From the NCBI GenBank assembly GCA_027728145.1, contig JAQBZV010000046.1, positions 1 to 7,599 on the forward strand: a stretch of 7,599 nucleotides of DNA. The letters run 5' to 3'. The notes below the pieces were generated by a model, which was not told the origin of the DNA, made no database searches, and worked only from the letters and a program-made list of their open reading frames with translations. The translations under genes and the position numbers were made by a program. Source of the DNA: Actinomycetota bacterium (GTDB taxonomy: Bacteria > Actinomycetota > Actinomycetes > Actinomycetales > Microbacteriaceae). Of this stretch, positions 1 through 5,538 are shown piece after piece (position 1 is the stretch's first letter; each line of letters opens with the position of its first letter).

Positions 1-724
1 TACGGAGCGCCAGCGCATCGGAGCCGAGTGCTAAAAAGTTCATGCCGTACTCGCGCATCGACGGGATGCGTGCCGGGTCAGAGATCAGCGACCCCACCGG
101 AATCTGGGCTGACCGAGCGGCCTGGACCACGGTGGTGACAGCAGCGGTGAACACCGGTGCGTCAAAGTCCTCGGGCACCCCCAAAGCAAAGGACAAATCC
201 AGGGGTCCCACAAACAGGGAGTCCACACCCCCCAGTGCTGCAATCTCTTGCACCGCAGCGAGAGCACCGGTGGTCTCAATCTGGATCATCACCACACCGC
301 GCGCGGTGTCTCGCACCGACTGGCTTGCCCAGCCAGCGCTGCGAGTGTAGGAGGCGACTCCTCGTTGGCCCTCTGGCGGATAGTCGACATAGGAGACGCA
401 TTCGCGGGCTTCCTCGAGGGATTCAATCCGGGGCAGCATGACCCCGGCAGCTCCCTGGTCAAGCACCCACCCCACGACGGAGCGCTCGGGCTTGGGCACC
501 CGAACAACTAGGGGTATGCCAGCGGCGCTTGCCGCTTGGACGCTTGGTCCCACCTGCTCGAGTGTGCCGCCGCCGTGCTCGAGATCCAGCAGCACCCACT
601 CACACCCGGCAAGGGCTGCCACCTCAATGGCGGTGGGGCTTGCCAACCCCAAGAATGTCCCAGGGCTCATCGCGGGAGAGCTCAGGCACTCCCGCAACAT
701 GGCTACTGCCGTGGCGTTTGTCAC
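1..724 (-). CDS. HpcH/HpaI-family class II aldolase (3' end cut by window edge)
   Basis: Enzymes of this family use a divalent metal to make or break a C-C bond between a pyruvate-type enolate and an aldehyde in the cytoplasm. The 241 visible residues carry the family signature in order: the catalytic-base motif DLEHG with His50, Arg75 in VVRVP, the metal ligand Glu150 in QIET, and the metal ligand Asp176 in GPLDLS. The spacing closely follows HpaI (His45, Arg70, Glu149, Asp175, from memory). A typical PPEGQRG segment lies at about 116-122. The family is usually near 250-260 residues, so only a short C-terminal tail is missing. I chose the GTG at 724-722 because it overlaps the iolD stop (GTGA), suggesting translational coupling. 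An internal ATG at 700 is possible but has no Shine-Dalgarno site. The substrate is unknown. Next to iolD it may cleave an inositol-derived keto acid, which is inference. Confidence 0.88.
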   Translation of the reverse strand, partial: MTNATAVAMLRECLSSPAMSPGTFLGLASPTAIEVAALAGCEWVLLDLEHGGGTLEQVGPSVQAASAAGIPLVVRVPKPERSVVGWVLDQGAAGVMLPRIESLEEARECVSYVDYPPEGQRGVASYTRSAGWASQSVRDTARGVVMIQIETTGALAAVQEIAALGGVDSLFVGPLDLSFALGVPEDFDAPVFTAAVTTVVQAARSAQIPVGSLISDPARIPSMREYGMNFLALGSDALALR

Positions 725-2670
725 CCGTGCCACTTCTGGCGCTTCAGACCGGCCTCGTATTCCTTGCGCTTTTCCTCGATCCAGGGCTGCTCGTGGACCT
801 CAGCCGGTGCGACATCCCACCAGACATTGGCGCTCGGCAAATTAGCGTGCGGGACGGTGGGGACGACAATCACGAAGGGTCCATCGTGGTCGCGAGCCTT
901 CTCCAAAGCGGCTCGGACATCGTCTGCACTGTGGACGCGGAGGGCTGTTGCTCCCATGCCCTCAGCCATCTTCACCAAGTCAATGTCGAGGTAGTCGCCC
1001 TCGAGGCGACCGGTTCCCTTTTCGGTGACCATCTGATCACCCTGGCGGTAGCGGAACTCGTTACCAAAGTGCGCACCGGTTCGCCACATCTGAAGCCTCC
1101 GAATCACCTGGTACCCGTGGTTCTCCGAGATGACCAGGGTGAGGCGCAGGTTCTCTTGGCACGCGGTAACCAGCTCGGTCGGCGCCATGACAAAGGTGCC
1201 ATCACCGACAAAGCTGAGGACGCGCTTGGACTGGTCGGGAGTTGCCCACCGAACACCTATGGCTGCGGGAACCTCATAGCCCATGCAGGAAAACCCGAAC
1301 TCGAGGTGGCAGTGGCGACCCTTCGTGGCGTCCCATGCTTTCTGGAGGTCTCCGGGAGGACCACCAGCTGCGGTAATGATGGTGTCGCCTTCGCGGGAGG
1401 TTTCCTGCATCAGACCAATCAGCTGGGCCTGAGTCAGGATCGCATCGGTGGGTTCGGAGTCAGGCAGGGTGCTCTGGTCGAAGACCACGGACGAGTCGAG
1501 GTATTCCGCTCGGGTGGTCCACCACTCCTCCATGCGCTCCTGGACGGACTTGGCCCAGGCGGCGGGAACGGTATACGAGCCGACCTCGGTGAGCAGAGCC
1601 GCTAACGCCTTCTTGGCATCGGCGACCACGGTGGTGGCACCCTGCTTGATGCCGTCGTGCTCTGTGACGTTGATGGAGGCAAACTTCACGTCCGGGTTAT
1701 CAAACATGGACTGTGAGCCGGTCGCGAAGTCACCCATTCGGGTTCCGACGTGAACAATCAGGTCAGCTTCCGAGACAACGATGCGGGTTTGGGGAGTTCC
1801 TTCCAGACCAATTCCCCGCAGGTGCCAGGGTCCGGGGTTCTGGATGGCACCCTTGCCACCAAAGGTCTCGGCGACGGGAATACCCGTCGCGTTCGCCAGA
1901 GCTTCCAGCTCGGGCGTTGCCTCGGAGTAGTGGATTCCACCACCGGCCACGATGACGGGCTTTTTGGCAGCTTTGATCATGGCGGCCACGGCGGCGATTT
2001 CCTCGGCCTCGGGAGTGGGTCGGCGAATAATCCAGTCGCGCTCTTCGAAGAACTCGACAGGGTAATCAAAGGCGTGAGATTGAACATCCTGCGGAAGTGA
2101 AATCACCACGGCACCCGTTTCGGAGGGGTTGGCCAGCACCCGGAAGGCTTGGGGCAGCGCCACCAGCAACTGCTCGGGGCGCGTGATGCGGTCAAAGAAC
2201 CGTGAGATGGGTCGAAACGCATCATTCACCGACACGTCGGGCCCACCCGGGTATTCCAGTTGCTGGAGGACGGGACCTTGGCGCCTGGTCGCATAGACAT
2301 CACCGGGCAACAGCAGAAGGGGGATGCGGTTGATGGTCGCGAGAGCGGCCGGTGTCACCATGTTCATTGCACCGGGTCCCACCGACGCGGTGACCGCGAG
2401 GGTTTGACGACGTTTCGAAGCCTTGGCGAAAGCCACAGCGCTGTGAGCGAGCCCCTGCTCGTTTCGTCCCTGCACAAAGGGGAGGTCATCGCTGAACTGG
2501 TCGAGGGCTTGTCCGAGTCCCGCCACGTTGCCGTGACCAAAGATTCCAAGCGCCGCGGGGACAAACCGCTGACGGTGACCATCGGCGACGCTGTGTTGGG
2601 CCGCCACAAATTTCACGATTGCTTGAGCAACGGTGAGGCGAATCGTTTTCCCTGATGTTCCCTGAGTCAT
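721..2670 (-). CDS. iolD: IolD, 3D-(3,5/4)-trihydroxycyclohexane-1,2-dione hydrolase (ThDP-dependent)
   Basis: IolD hydrolytically opens the cyclic dione formed from 2-keto-myo-inositol, giving 5-deoxy-glucuronate, in the cytoplasm. The 649-residue length fits the family (about 640). The N-terminal pyrimidine-binding domain contains GIFGHGNVAGLGQAL (42-56), the catalytic Glu71 in QGRNEQG, a SVGPGAMNMVT segment (96-106) and LPGDVYATRR (121-130). A central TPP-enzyme domain spans about 220-360. The C-terminal ThDP domain has GDG at 489-491 and Asn517, forming the Mg-ThDP motif, and FGNEFRYR at 535-542. The ATG is preceded by AGGGA nine bases upstream. It is the second gene after the aldehyde dehydrogenase (35-bp gap) and its stop overlaps the aldolase start. 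One oddity is the stretch after the ThDP motif (516-533, ENHGYQVIRRLQ...), which differs from the DNCGFGCINNLQ-like form I recall in Bacillus-type IolD. Exact dione specificity is therefore less certain than family membership. Confidence 0.9.
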   Translation of the reverse strand: MTQGTSGKTIRLTVAQAIVKFVAAQHSVADGHRQRFVPAALGIFGHGNVAGLGQALDQFSDDLPFVQGRNEQGLAHSAVAFAKASKRRQTLAVTASVGPGAMNMVTPAALATINRIPLLLLPGDVYATRRQGPVLQQLEYPGGPDVSVNDAFRPISRFFDRITRPEQLLVALPQAFRVLANPSETGAVVISLPQDVQSHAFDYPVEFFEERDWIIRRPTPEAEEIAAVAAMIKAAKKPVIVAGGGIHYSEATPELEALANATGIPVAETFGGKGAIQNPGPWHLRGIGLEGTPQTRIVVSEADLIVHVGTRMGDFATGSQSMFDNPDVKFASINVTEHDGIKQGATTVVADAKKALAALLTEVGSYTVPAAWAKSVQERMEEWWTTRAEYLDSSVVFDQSTLPDSEPTDAILTQAQLIGLMQETSREGDTIITAAGGPPGDLQKAWDATKGRHCHLEFGFSCMGYEVPAAIGVRWATPDQSKRVLSFVGDGTFVMAPTELVTACQENLRLTLVISENHGYQVIRRLQMWRTGAHFGNEFRYRQGDQMVTEKGTGRLEGDYLDIDLVKMAEGMGATALRVHSADDVRAALEKARDHDGPFVIVVPTVPHANLPSANVWWDVAPAEVHEQPWIEEKRKEYEAGLKRQKWHG

Positions 2671-2679
2671 TGTTTGTAT

Positions 2680-2684
2680 TCCCT
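2680..2684 (-). promoter_or_regulatory. Ribosome binding site of iolD (AGGGA)
   Basis: On the minus strand AGGGA lies nine bases before the iolD ATG at 2670. It sits in the 35-bp gap after the aldehyde dehydrogenase stop codon (TAG at 2708-2706). The spacing is slightly long, so it is a moderate rather than strong site. I see no terminator hairpin in the gap, which supports co-transcription of the two genes. Confidence 0.5.
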
Positions 2685-2705
2685 AACTGTGGTGGTGACC
2701 TGAGG

Positions 2706-4142
2706 CTAAACCCGTGAATGCATGATGACAGTTTTCCACTCTGTCATCTCGTGGACGGTGGTGCGGACTCCTTCTTTTCCGATGCCACTGGATTTCATGC
2801 CGCCATAGGGCATCAAATCAGCGCGCCAGAGAGGAGTCCAGTTGATGTGGACGACGCCGGAGTCGATTTCGCGCATCGCGCGAATGGACTCGTCCTGGTC
2901 GTGGGTGAAAATGCCTGACCCCAATCCATACTTGGTCGAGTTCGCCAGCTCAATCGCGTGCGCAAAGTCTCGCGCTGAGGTGATAGACACCGCGGGCCCA
3001 AAGAGCTCCTCTTGAGCGAACTCGTGATCTCCCTCCACGCCATCCACGATGGCGGGGGTGATAAGTGTTCCTGAGCGCTCGCCTCCGGTGAGCAACCGTG
3101 CGCCATCGGCCACAGCTTTCTGAATAGCACTCTCCACGCGGATGGCTTCGCTCTCGTTGATCAGGGTTCCCACCATCGTGTCCTCGTGGGTGGGGTCCCC
3201 CAGCGTGATGGCCTCCACCTTCGGAATCAACACAGCGAGGAAGTCTTCCCGGATGGATTCCTCGACGATGATGCGTTGCGCTGCGATACAGACCTGGCCG
3301 GCGTTGACATAACCACCCAGCGCGATCGAGTGCGCAGCTTGTTCGAGGTCTGCGTGCCGGGTGACGATGACGGGGGAGGATGCTCCCAGTTCCAGGGACA
3401 ACTTCTTGATGCCAGCAATTTTGGTAATCATTTCTCCCACGCGGGTGGAACCGGTGAAGGAGACCTTGTTGACTCGCGGGTCAGCCACCAGCTGGGTCCC
3501 GATCTCGCTGCCGGAGCCATTCAGCACACTCAGCACGCCCGGGGGCAGACCGGCGTCGAGGAAACACTGCGCCAGGGCACTGGCGGTCAGGGGTGCTGCG
3601 AGTGCGGGCTTGAGCACCACAGCATTGCCGGCGGCCAAGGCGGGGCCCACTTTGTGAAGGACCAGCAGGGAGGGGTAGTTGAATGGGGTGATCGCCACCA
3701 CAACACCGACGGGTTGGGGAAGGGTGAAGCCAATCTTGTCGAATCCGGTGCCGAGGTTGGCGTCCAGGGGAAGAGATTCGCCATAGCGCTGGGAGCCCTC
3801 AAAAGCGGACAGGCGAATAATTTCGCCGGCCCTGGTGGCTTCGCCACGGGCCTCTCGAATGCTCTTGCCCATTTCGGAGCTGATGGTGTGGGCGAGGGAT
3901 TCGATTCGCTCATCGGCAATCGATGCTGCCTTCAGCAGTATCGCGGTGCGCTGGTGGGCGGGAGTGTTGCGCCAGAGGGCAGCACCCGCCACTGCGCTCT
4001 CGAGTGCGGCATCGGTGTCGGAGGAGCTGGCCGTCACGATTTCTGCGATGGCATCGCCGGAATAGGGGGAGCGCACGGTGTGGAGGGCGGAGTCTGCGCG
4101 CTTCGTCCACGATCCATCCAGCAGGAGTCCCGTTGCGGTCAT
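2706..4142 (-). CDS. NAD(P)-dependent aldehyde dehydrogenase, non-acylating type
   Basis: This is an aldehyde dehydrogenase superfamily enzyme that oxidises an aldehyde to the acid in the cytoplasm. The 478 residues hold the full set of motifs: Asn155 in TPFNYP (oxyanion hole), Lys178 in VLKPA (cofactor binding), FTGSTRVGE (229-237), general base Glu251 in LELGA, nucleophile Cys285 in AGQVC, EELFGP (378-383) and PYGGMKSSGIGKEG (445-458). Glu251 argues for hydrolysis rather than CoA transfer, so this does not look like the CoA-acylating IolA/MmsA. Overall it resembles the lactaldehyde, glyceraldehyde-3-phosphate and sulfolactaldehyde dehydrogenase group, but the substrate cannot be read from sequence. 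I set the start at ATG 4142 because TGAGGAGG lies just upstream. A longer in-frame start at 4172 would put that site inside the gene. It is first in the minus-strand operon leading into iolD. Likely substrates in context are malonate semialdehyde or a triose-type aldehyde (inference). Confidence 0.88.
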   Translation of the reverse strand: MTATGLLLDGSWTKRADSALHTVRSPYSGDAIAEIVTASSSDTDAALESAVAGAALWRNTPAHQRTAILLKAASIADERIESLAHTISSEMGKSIREARGEATRAGEIIRLSAFEGSQRYGESLPLDANLGTGFDKIGFTLPQPVGVVVAITPFNYPSLLVLHKVGPALAAGNAVVLKPALAAPLTASALAQCFLDAGLPPGVLSVLNGSGSEIGTQLVADPRVNKVSFTGSTRVGEMITKIAGIKKLSLELGASSPVIVTRHADLEQAAHSIALGGYVNAGQVCIAAQRIIVEESIREDFLAVLIPKVEAITLGDPTHEDTMVGTLINESEAIRVESAIQKAVADGARLLTGGERSGTLITPAIVDGVEGDHEFAQEELFGPAVSITSARDFAHAIELANSTKYGLGSGIFTHDQDESIRAMREIDSGVVHINWTPLWRADLMPYGGMKSSGIGKEGVRTTVHEMTEWKTVIMHSRV

Positions 4143-4148
4143 GTCGCG

Positions 4149-4154
4149 CCTCCT
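4149..4154 (-). promoter_or_regulatory. Strong Shine-Dalgarno site (AGGAGG) fixing the dehydrogenase start
   Basis: On the minus strand TGAGGAGG, with the core AGGAGG at 4154-4149, lies six bases before ATG 4142. It is the best ribosome binding site in the window. It shows that translation starts at MTATGLL rather than at the upstream in-frame ATG at 4172. Confidence 0.85.
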
Positions 4155-4173
4155 CAGGCAGATGGGAAACAAC

Positions 4174-4187
4174 TTTGTTCTGACAAA
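4174..4187. repeat. Small palindrome TTTGT-N4-ACAAA near the leftward transcription start
   Basis: TTTGT (4174-4178) and ACAAA (4183-4187) are exact reverse complements around TCTG. The element abuts the -10 box and covers the expected start of transcription. Its right half reads TGACAAA, the same core as in the larger inverted repeat at 4225-4232, so it could be a weaker second site for one regulator. Confidence 0.3.
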
Positions 4188-4215
4188 CTCTAGGGTGTGA
4201 GCCGAGACTTGTCAC
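4187..4215 (-). promoter_or_regulatory. Candidate sigma-70-type promoter for the dehydrogenase-iolD-aldolase operon
   Basis: Read on the minus strand, GTGACA (4215-4210; five of six matches to TTGACA) is followed after 17 bp by TAGAGT (4192-4187; four of six matches to TATAAT). Transcription would begin near 4180, giving a leader of about 38 bases before ATG 4142. The -35 box overlaps one arm of the TTGTCAC/GTGACAA inverted repeat. This is a consensus-by-eye call. Confidence 0.45.
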
Positions 4216-4231
4216 ATCCCCATGGTGACAA
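4209..4231. repeat. Perfect inverted repeat TTGTCAC-N9-GTGACAA, candidate operator
   Basis: The arms TTGTCAC (4209-4215) and GTGACAA (4225-4231) are exact reverse complements of seven bases separated by nine. The left arm coincides with the -35 box of the candidate leftward promoter, so a bound dimer would block or modulate it. Another copy of TGACAA occurs at 4181-4186, near the predicted transcription start. Symmetry and position fit a repressor such as a GntR-, DeoR- or LacI-family regulator, but the protein is not in this window and I cannot name it. Confidence 0.5.
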
Positions 4232-4323
4232 AAATATACCTTTGGAAATCGTCATTCGTCGCTCGCAGTGGCCTGGTAGTCCGCCTGATTGCTGATTCCA
4301 GGGTTTTCTGACCTCCCGCCTGG

Positions 4324-4366
4324 GAAGATTGCGTTTCGGTAACAACATTGCGTTTTGGTAATCTTC
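4324..4366. repeat. Inverted repeat GAAGATT ... AATCTTC framing the direct repeats
   Basis: GAAGATT (4324-4330) and AATCTTC (4360-4366) are exact reverse complements of seven bases, 29 bases apart. They overlap the outer edges of the two direct-repeat copies. The combined 43-bp element may be a compound operator. The arms are too far apart and the interior too unpaired to look like a terminator. Confidence 0.4.
4328..4361. repeat. Tandem direct repeat ATTGCGTTTYGGTAA (two copies, 19-bp period)
   Basis: ATTGCGTTTCGGTAA (4328-4342) and ATTGCGTTTTGGTAA (4347-4361) match at 14 of 15 positions and are offset by 19 bp, close to two helical turns. Such spacing places two protein units on one DNA face. 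The repeat lies 99-132 bases upstream of the binding-protein start and is a likely regulator-binding site for the transporter operon. Confidence 0.55.
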
Positions 4367-4446
4367 TTGTGCTTACAAAGTCAATAATCATGGTGGGTGT
4401 GTTCCATCATGGGATGCACCCGTTTCAAATCATGTAACTCAAGGAT

Positions 4447-4452
4447 GAGAGG
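4447..4452 (+). promoter_or_regulatory. Shine-Dalgarno site (GAGAGG) supporting a TTG start for the binding protein
   Basis: GAGAGG lies seven bases before TTG 4460. The alternative ATGs at 4397, 4409 and 4445 have no properly spaced site. The one at 4445 has AAGG directly abutting it. The TTG start gives a textbook lipoprotein signal peptide, which decides the call. Confidence 0.7.
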
Positions 4453-4459
4453 TCCAAAC

Positions 4460-5437
4460 TTGGATATCAAGAAATTCGCCGTTCTCACCAGTGTTGTTGC
4501 TCTTACTCTCGCTGGTTGTGCAGCGGGAACGGACAGCGACGCTGGCGGAACCGCAGCACCTGCAAACAGTGACATCAAGATCTGTGTCTACACACACGGT
4601 GATGGTGGAACCTTCTGGTCAGTCGCACAGGCTGGCGCCGAGAAAGCTGGAGAAGACCTGGGCATCACCGTTGACTACCAGGGCTCAACCAATGACTCTG
4701 CCCGTCAGGCAGCAATCATCGACGGCGCTGTTTCTGCCGACTGTGATGGCGTAGCTGCTTCAGCTCCGGACCCCGGCGCAATCGAGCAGGCCATGCTTGC
4801 TGTCGCTGACGCTGGAATCCCCACCGTGACCATGAACTCCGGTTCAGACGTGTTCAAGAGCCTTGGTGCTTTCACTCACGTTGGTCAGGATGAGATCATC
4901 GCCGGTCGTGAAGCGGGACTCCGTTTCAACGAGCTCGGTGCAACCAACATTCTCTGCCCCATTCAGGAGGCTGCAAACGTTGGTCTGACCGACCGCTGTG
5001 CAGGTGCTCGTGAAACCTCCACGGGAACAGTGACCGACTTCAACCTTGATGGTGGTCTGCAGGACCTGACCGCCGCATCTGCAAAGATCAAGGCTGCTCT
5101 CGAGGCTGACCCCACCATTGACGCAGTCTTCGCACTGAACGCTGACATTGCTGCTAAGGCAGTTCTGCCCGCCGCTCAGGAGCTCGGACTCGACCTCCAC
5201 ATCGGAACTGTTGACATGTCTGAGGACGCACTCAACGCCATTGCCGCCGGTGAGATGGAATTTGCCATCGACCAGCAGCAGTACGCGCAGGGTTACCTCT
5301 CCGTCGTGTTGCTGTACTTGAACATCACCAACGCACACTCGCTTGGTGGTGGACTGCCGATGTACACCGGCCCCGGATTCGTTGACGCAAGCAACGTTGA
5401 AGCGGTTATCGGTTATGTGGCAGCGGGTACCCGCTAA
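4460..5437 (+). CDS. ABC transporter solute-binding lipoprotein (ribose/inositol-type, periplasmic-binding-protein-like fold)
   Basis: This is the extracytoplasmic receptor that captures the sugar or cyclitol and delivers it to the permease. From TTG 4460 the protein has 325 residues. Basic residues (DIKK) and a hydrophobic stretch lead to the lipobox LAGC with lipid-anchored Cys20, then a low-complexity linker rich in Gly, Ala, Ser and Thr to about residue 37. The two-lobed domain begins with IKICVYTHGDGGTFW (39-53), and continues with TNDSARQ (77-83) and DGVAASAPDP (96-105). A likely disulfide-forming pair, Cys166 and Cys180, follows, then FALNAD (224-229) and IDQQQYAQGYL (270-280). These match the ribose/inositol binding-protein family. 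It heads the transporter operon, and a hairpin follows its stop. It has lower G+C and more Ala GCT/GCA and Gly GGT/GGA codons than the minus-strand genes, consistent with high expression. Inositol as ligand is inferred from iolD next door. Confidence 0.88.
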   Translation: MDIKKFAVLTSVVALTLAGCAAGTDSDAGGTAAPANSDIKICVYTHGDGGTFWSVAQAGAEKAGEDLGITVDYQGSTNDSARQAAIIDGAVSADCDGVAASAPDPGAIEQAMLAVADAGIPTVTMNSGSDVFKSLGAFTHVGQDEIIAGREAGLRFNELGATNILCPIQEAANVGLTDRCAGARETSTGTVTDFNLDGGLQDLTAASAKIKAALEADPTIDAVFALNADIAAKAVLPAAQELGLDLHIGTVDMSEDALNAIAAGEMEFAIDQQQYAQGYLSVVLLYLNITNAHSLGGGLPMYTGPGFVDASNVEAVIGYVAAGTR

Positions 5438-5455
5438 GTAACACCGTTTATGCGC

Positions 5456-5496
5456 TGAGGGGGTTGACTAAGGTAAGTCCTTAGACAACCCCCTCA
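5456..5496 (+). other. Long intercistronic hairpin between binding-protein and permease genes
   Basis: TGAGGGGGTTG (5456-5466) pairs with CAACCCCCTCA (5486-5496). After one A-A mismatch, CTAAGG (5468-5473) pairs with CCTTAG (5479-5484) around a five-base loop. It lies 18 bases after the binding-protein stop and 42 bases before the permease start. No U-tract follows, so it is a poor intrinsic terminator. It more likely protects the upstream mRNA from 3' exonucleases or causes partial termination, giving more binding protein than membrane components. Confidence 0.7.
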
Positions 5497-5538
5497 AGTG
5501 CACTACACCCCCGAAAGACCCCTAGAGAAACAGAGACA

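Larger units (their letters stand above)
4143..4459. other. Divergent intergenic control region (317 bp, no gene)
   Basis: This gap separates the leftward catabolic operon from the rightward transporter operon. It holds no credible coding sequence. It contains a candidate leftward promoter with overlapping inverted repeats (about 4174-4231) and, nearer the transporter, a tandem direct repeat inside an inverted-repeat frame (4324-4366). Between these, about 4240-4320, I see nothing convincing beyond a small CTGATT repeat at 4285-4297. About 4370-4446 is the probable leader of the binding-protein mRNA. I could not assign a convincing -35/-10 pair for the rightward promoter. The layout suggests joint, substrate-responsive control of uptake and breakdown. 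Confidence 0.75.

Noticed and set aside
529..1605. Long plus-strand open frame of 358 codons opposite iolD
   Set aside because: It lies entirely antisense to iolD and the aldolase, whose proteins carry full family motifs. The translated product shows no recognisable domain. It is a by-product of high G+C codon use.
4143..4172. N-terminal extension of the aldehyde dehydrogenase starting at ATG 4172
   Set aside because: The extension would translate through the AGGAGG site that sits six bases before ATG 4142, and the ten extra residues do not look like the family N-terminus.
3186..4193. Long plus-strand open frame of 335 codons opposite the aldehyde dehydrogenase
   Set aside because: It is antisense to a gene with every catalytic motif intact. 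The product is Gly/His/Gln-rich with no family resemblance and it runs through the strong Shine-Dalgarno site of the real gene.
4348..4388. Possible rightward promoter with TTGCGT and a downstream AT-rich AATAAT
   Set aside because: The spacing between plausible boxes (about 29 bp, or 19-20 bp for TTACAA/TACAAA) is too far from 17 bp. No pair was good enough to report as a promoter.
4844..5338. Minus-strand open frame of 164 codons inside the binding-protein gene, with Cys- and Val-rich translation
   Set aside because: It is a shadow of the binding-protein gene, with no ribosome binding site and no recognisable domain.
5456..5496. Intrinsic terminator call for the hairpin after the binding-protein gene
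   Set aside because: There is no U-rich tract after the stem, and the downstream permease and ATPase genes clearly belong to the same importer, so it is reported as an intercistronic hairpin instead.
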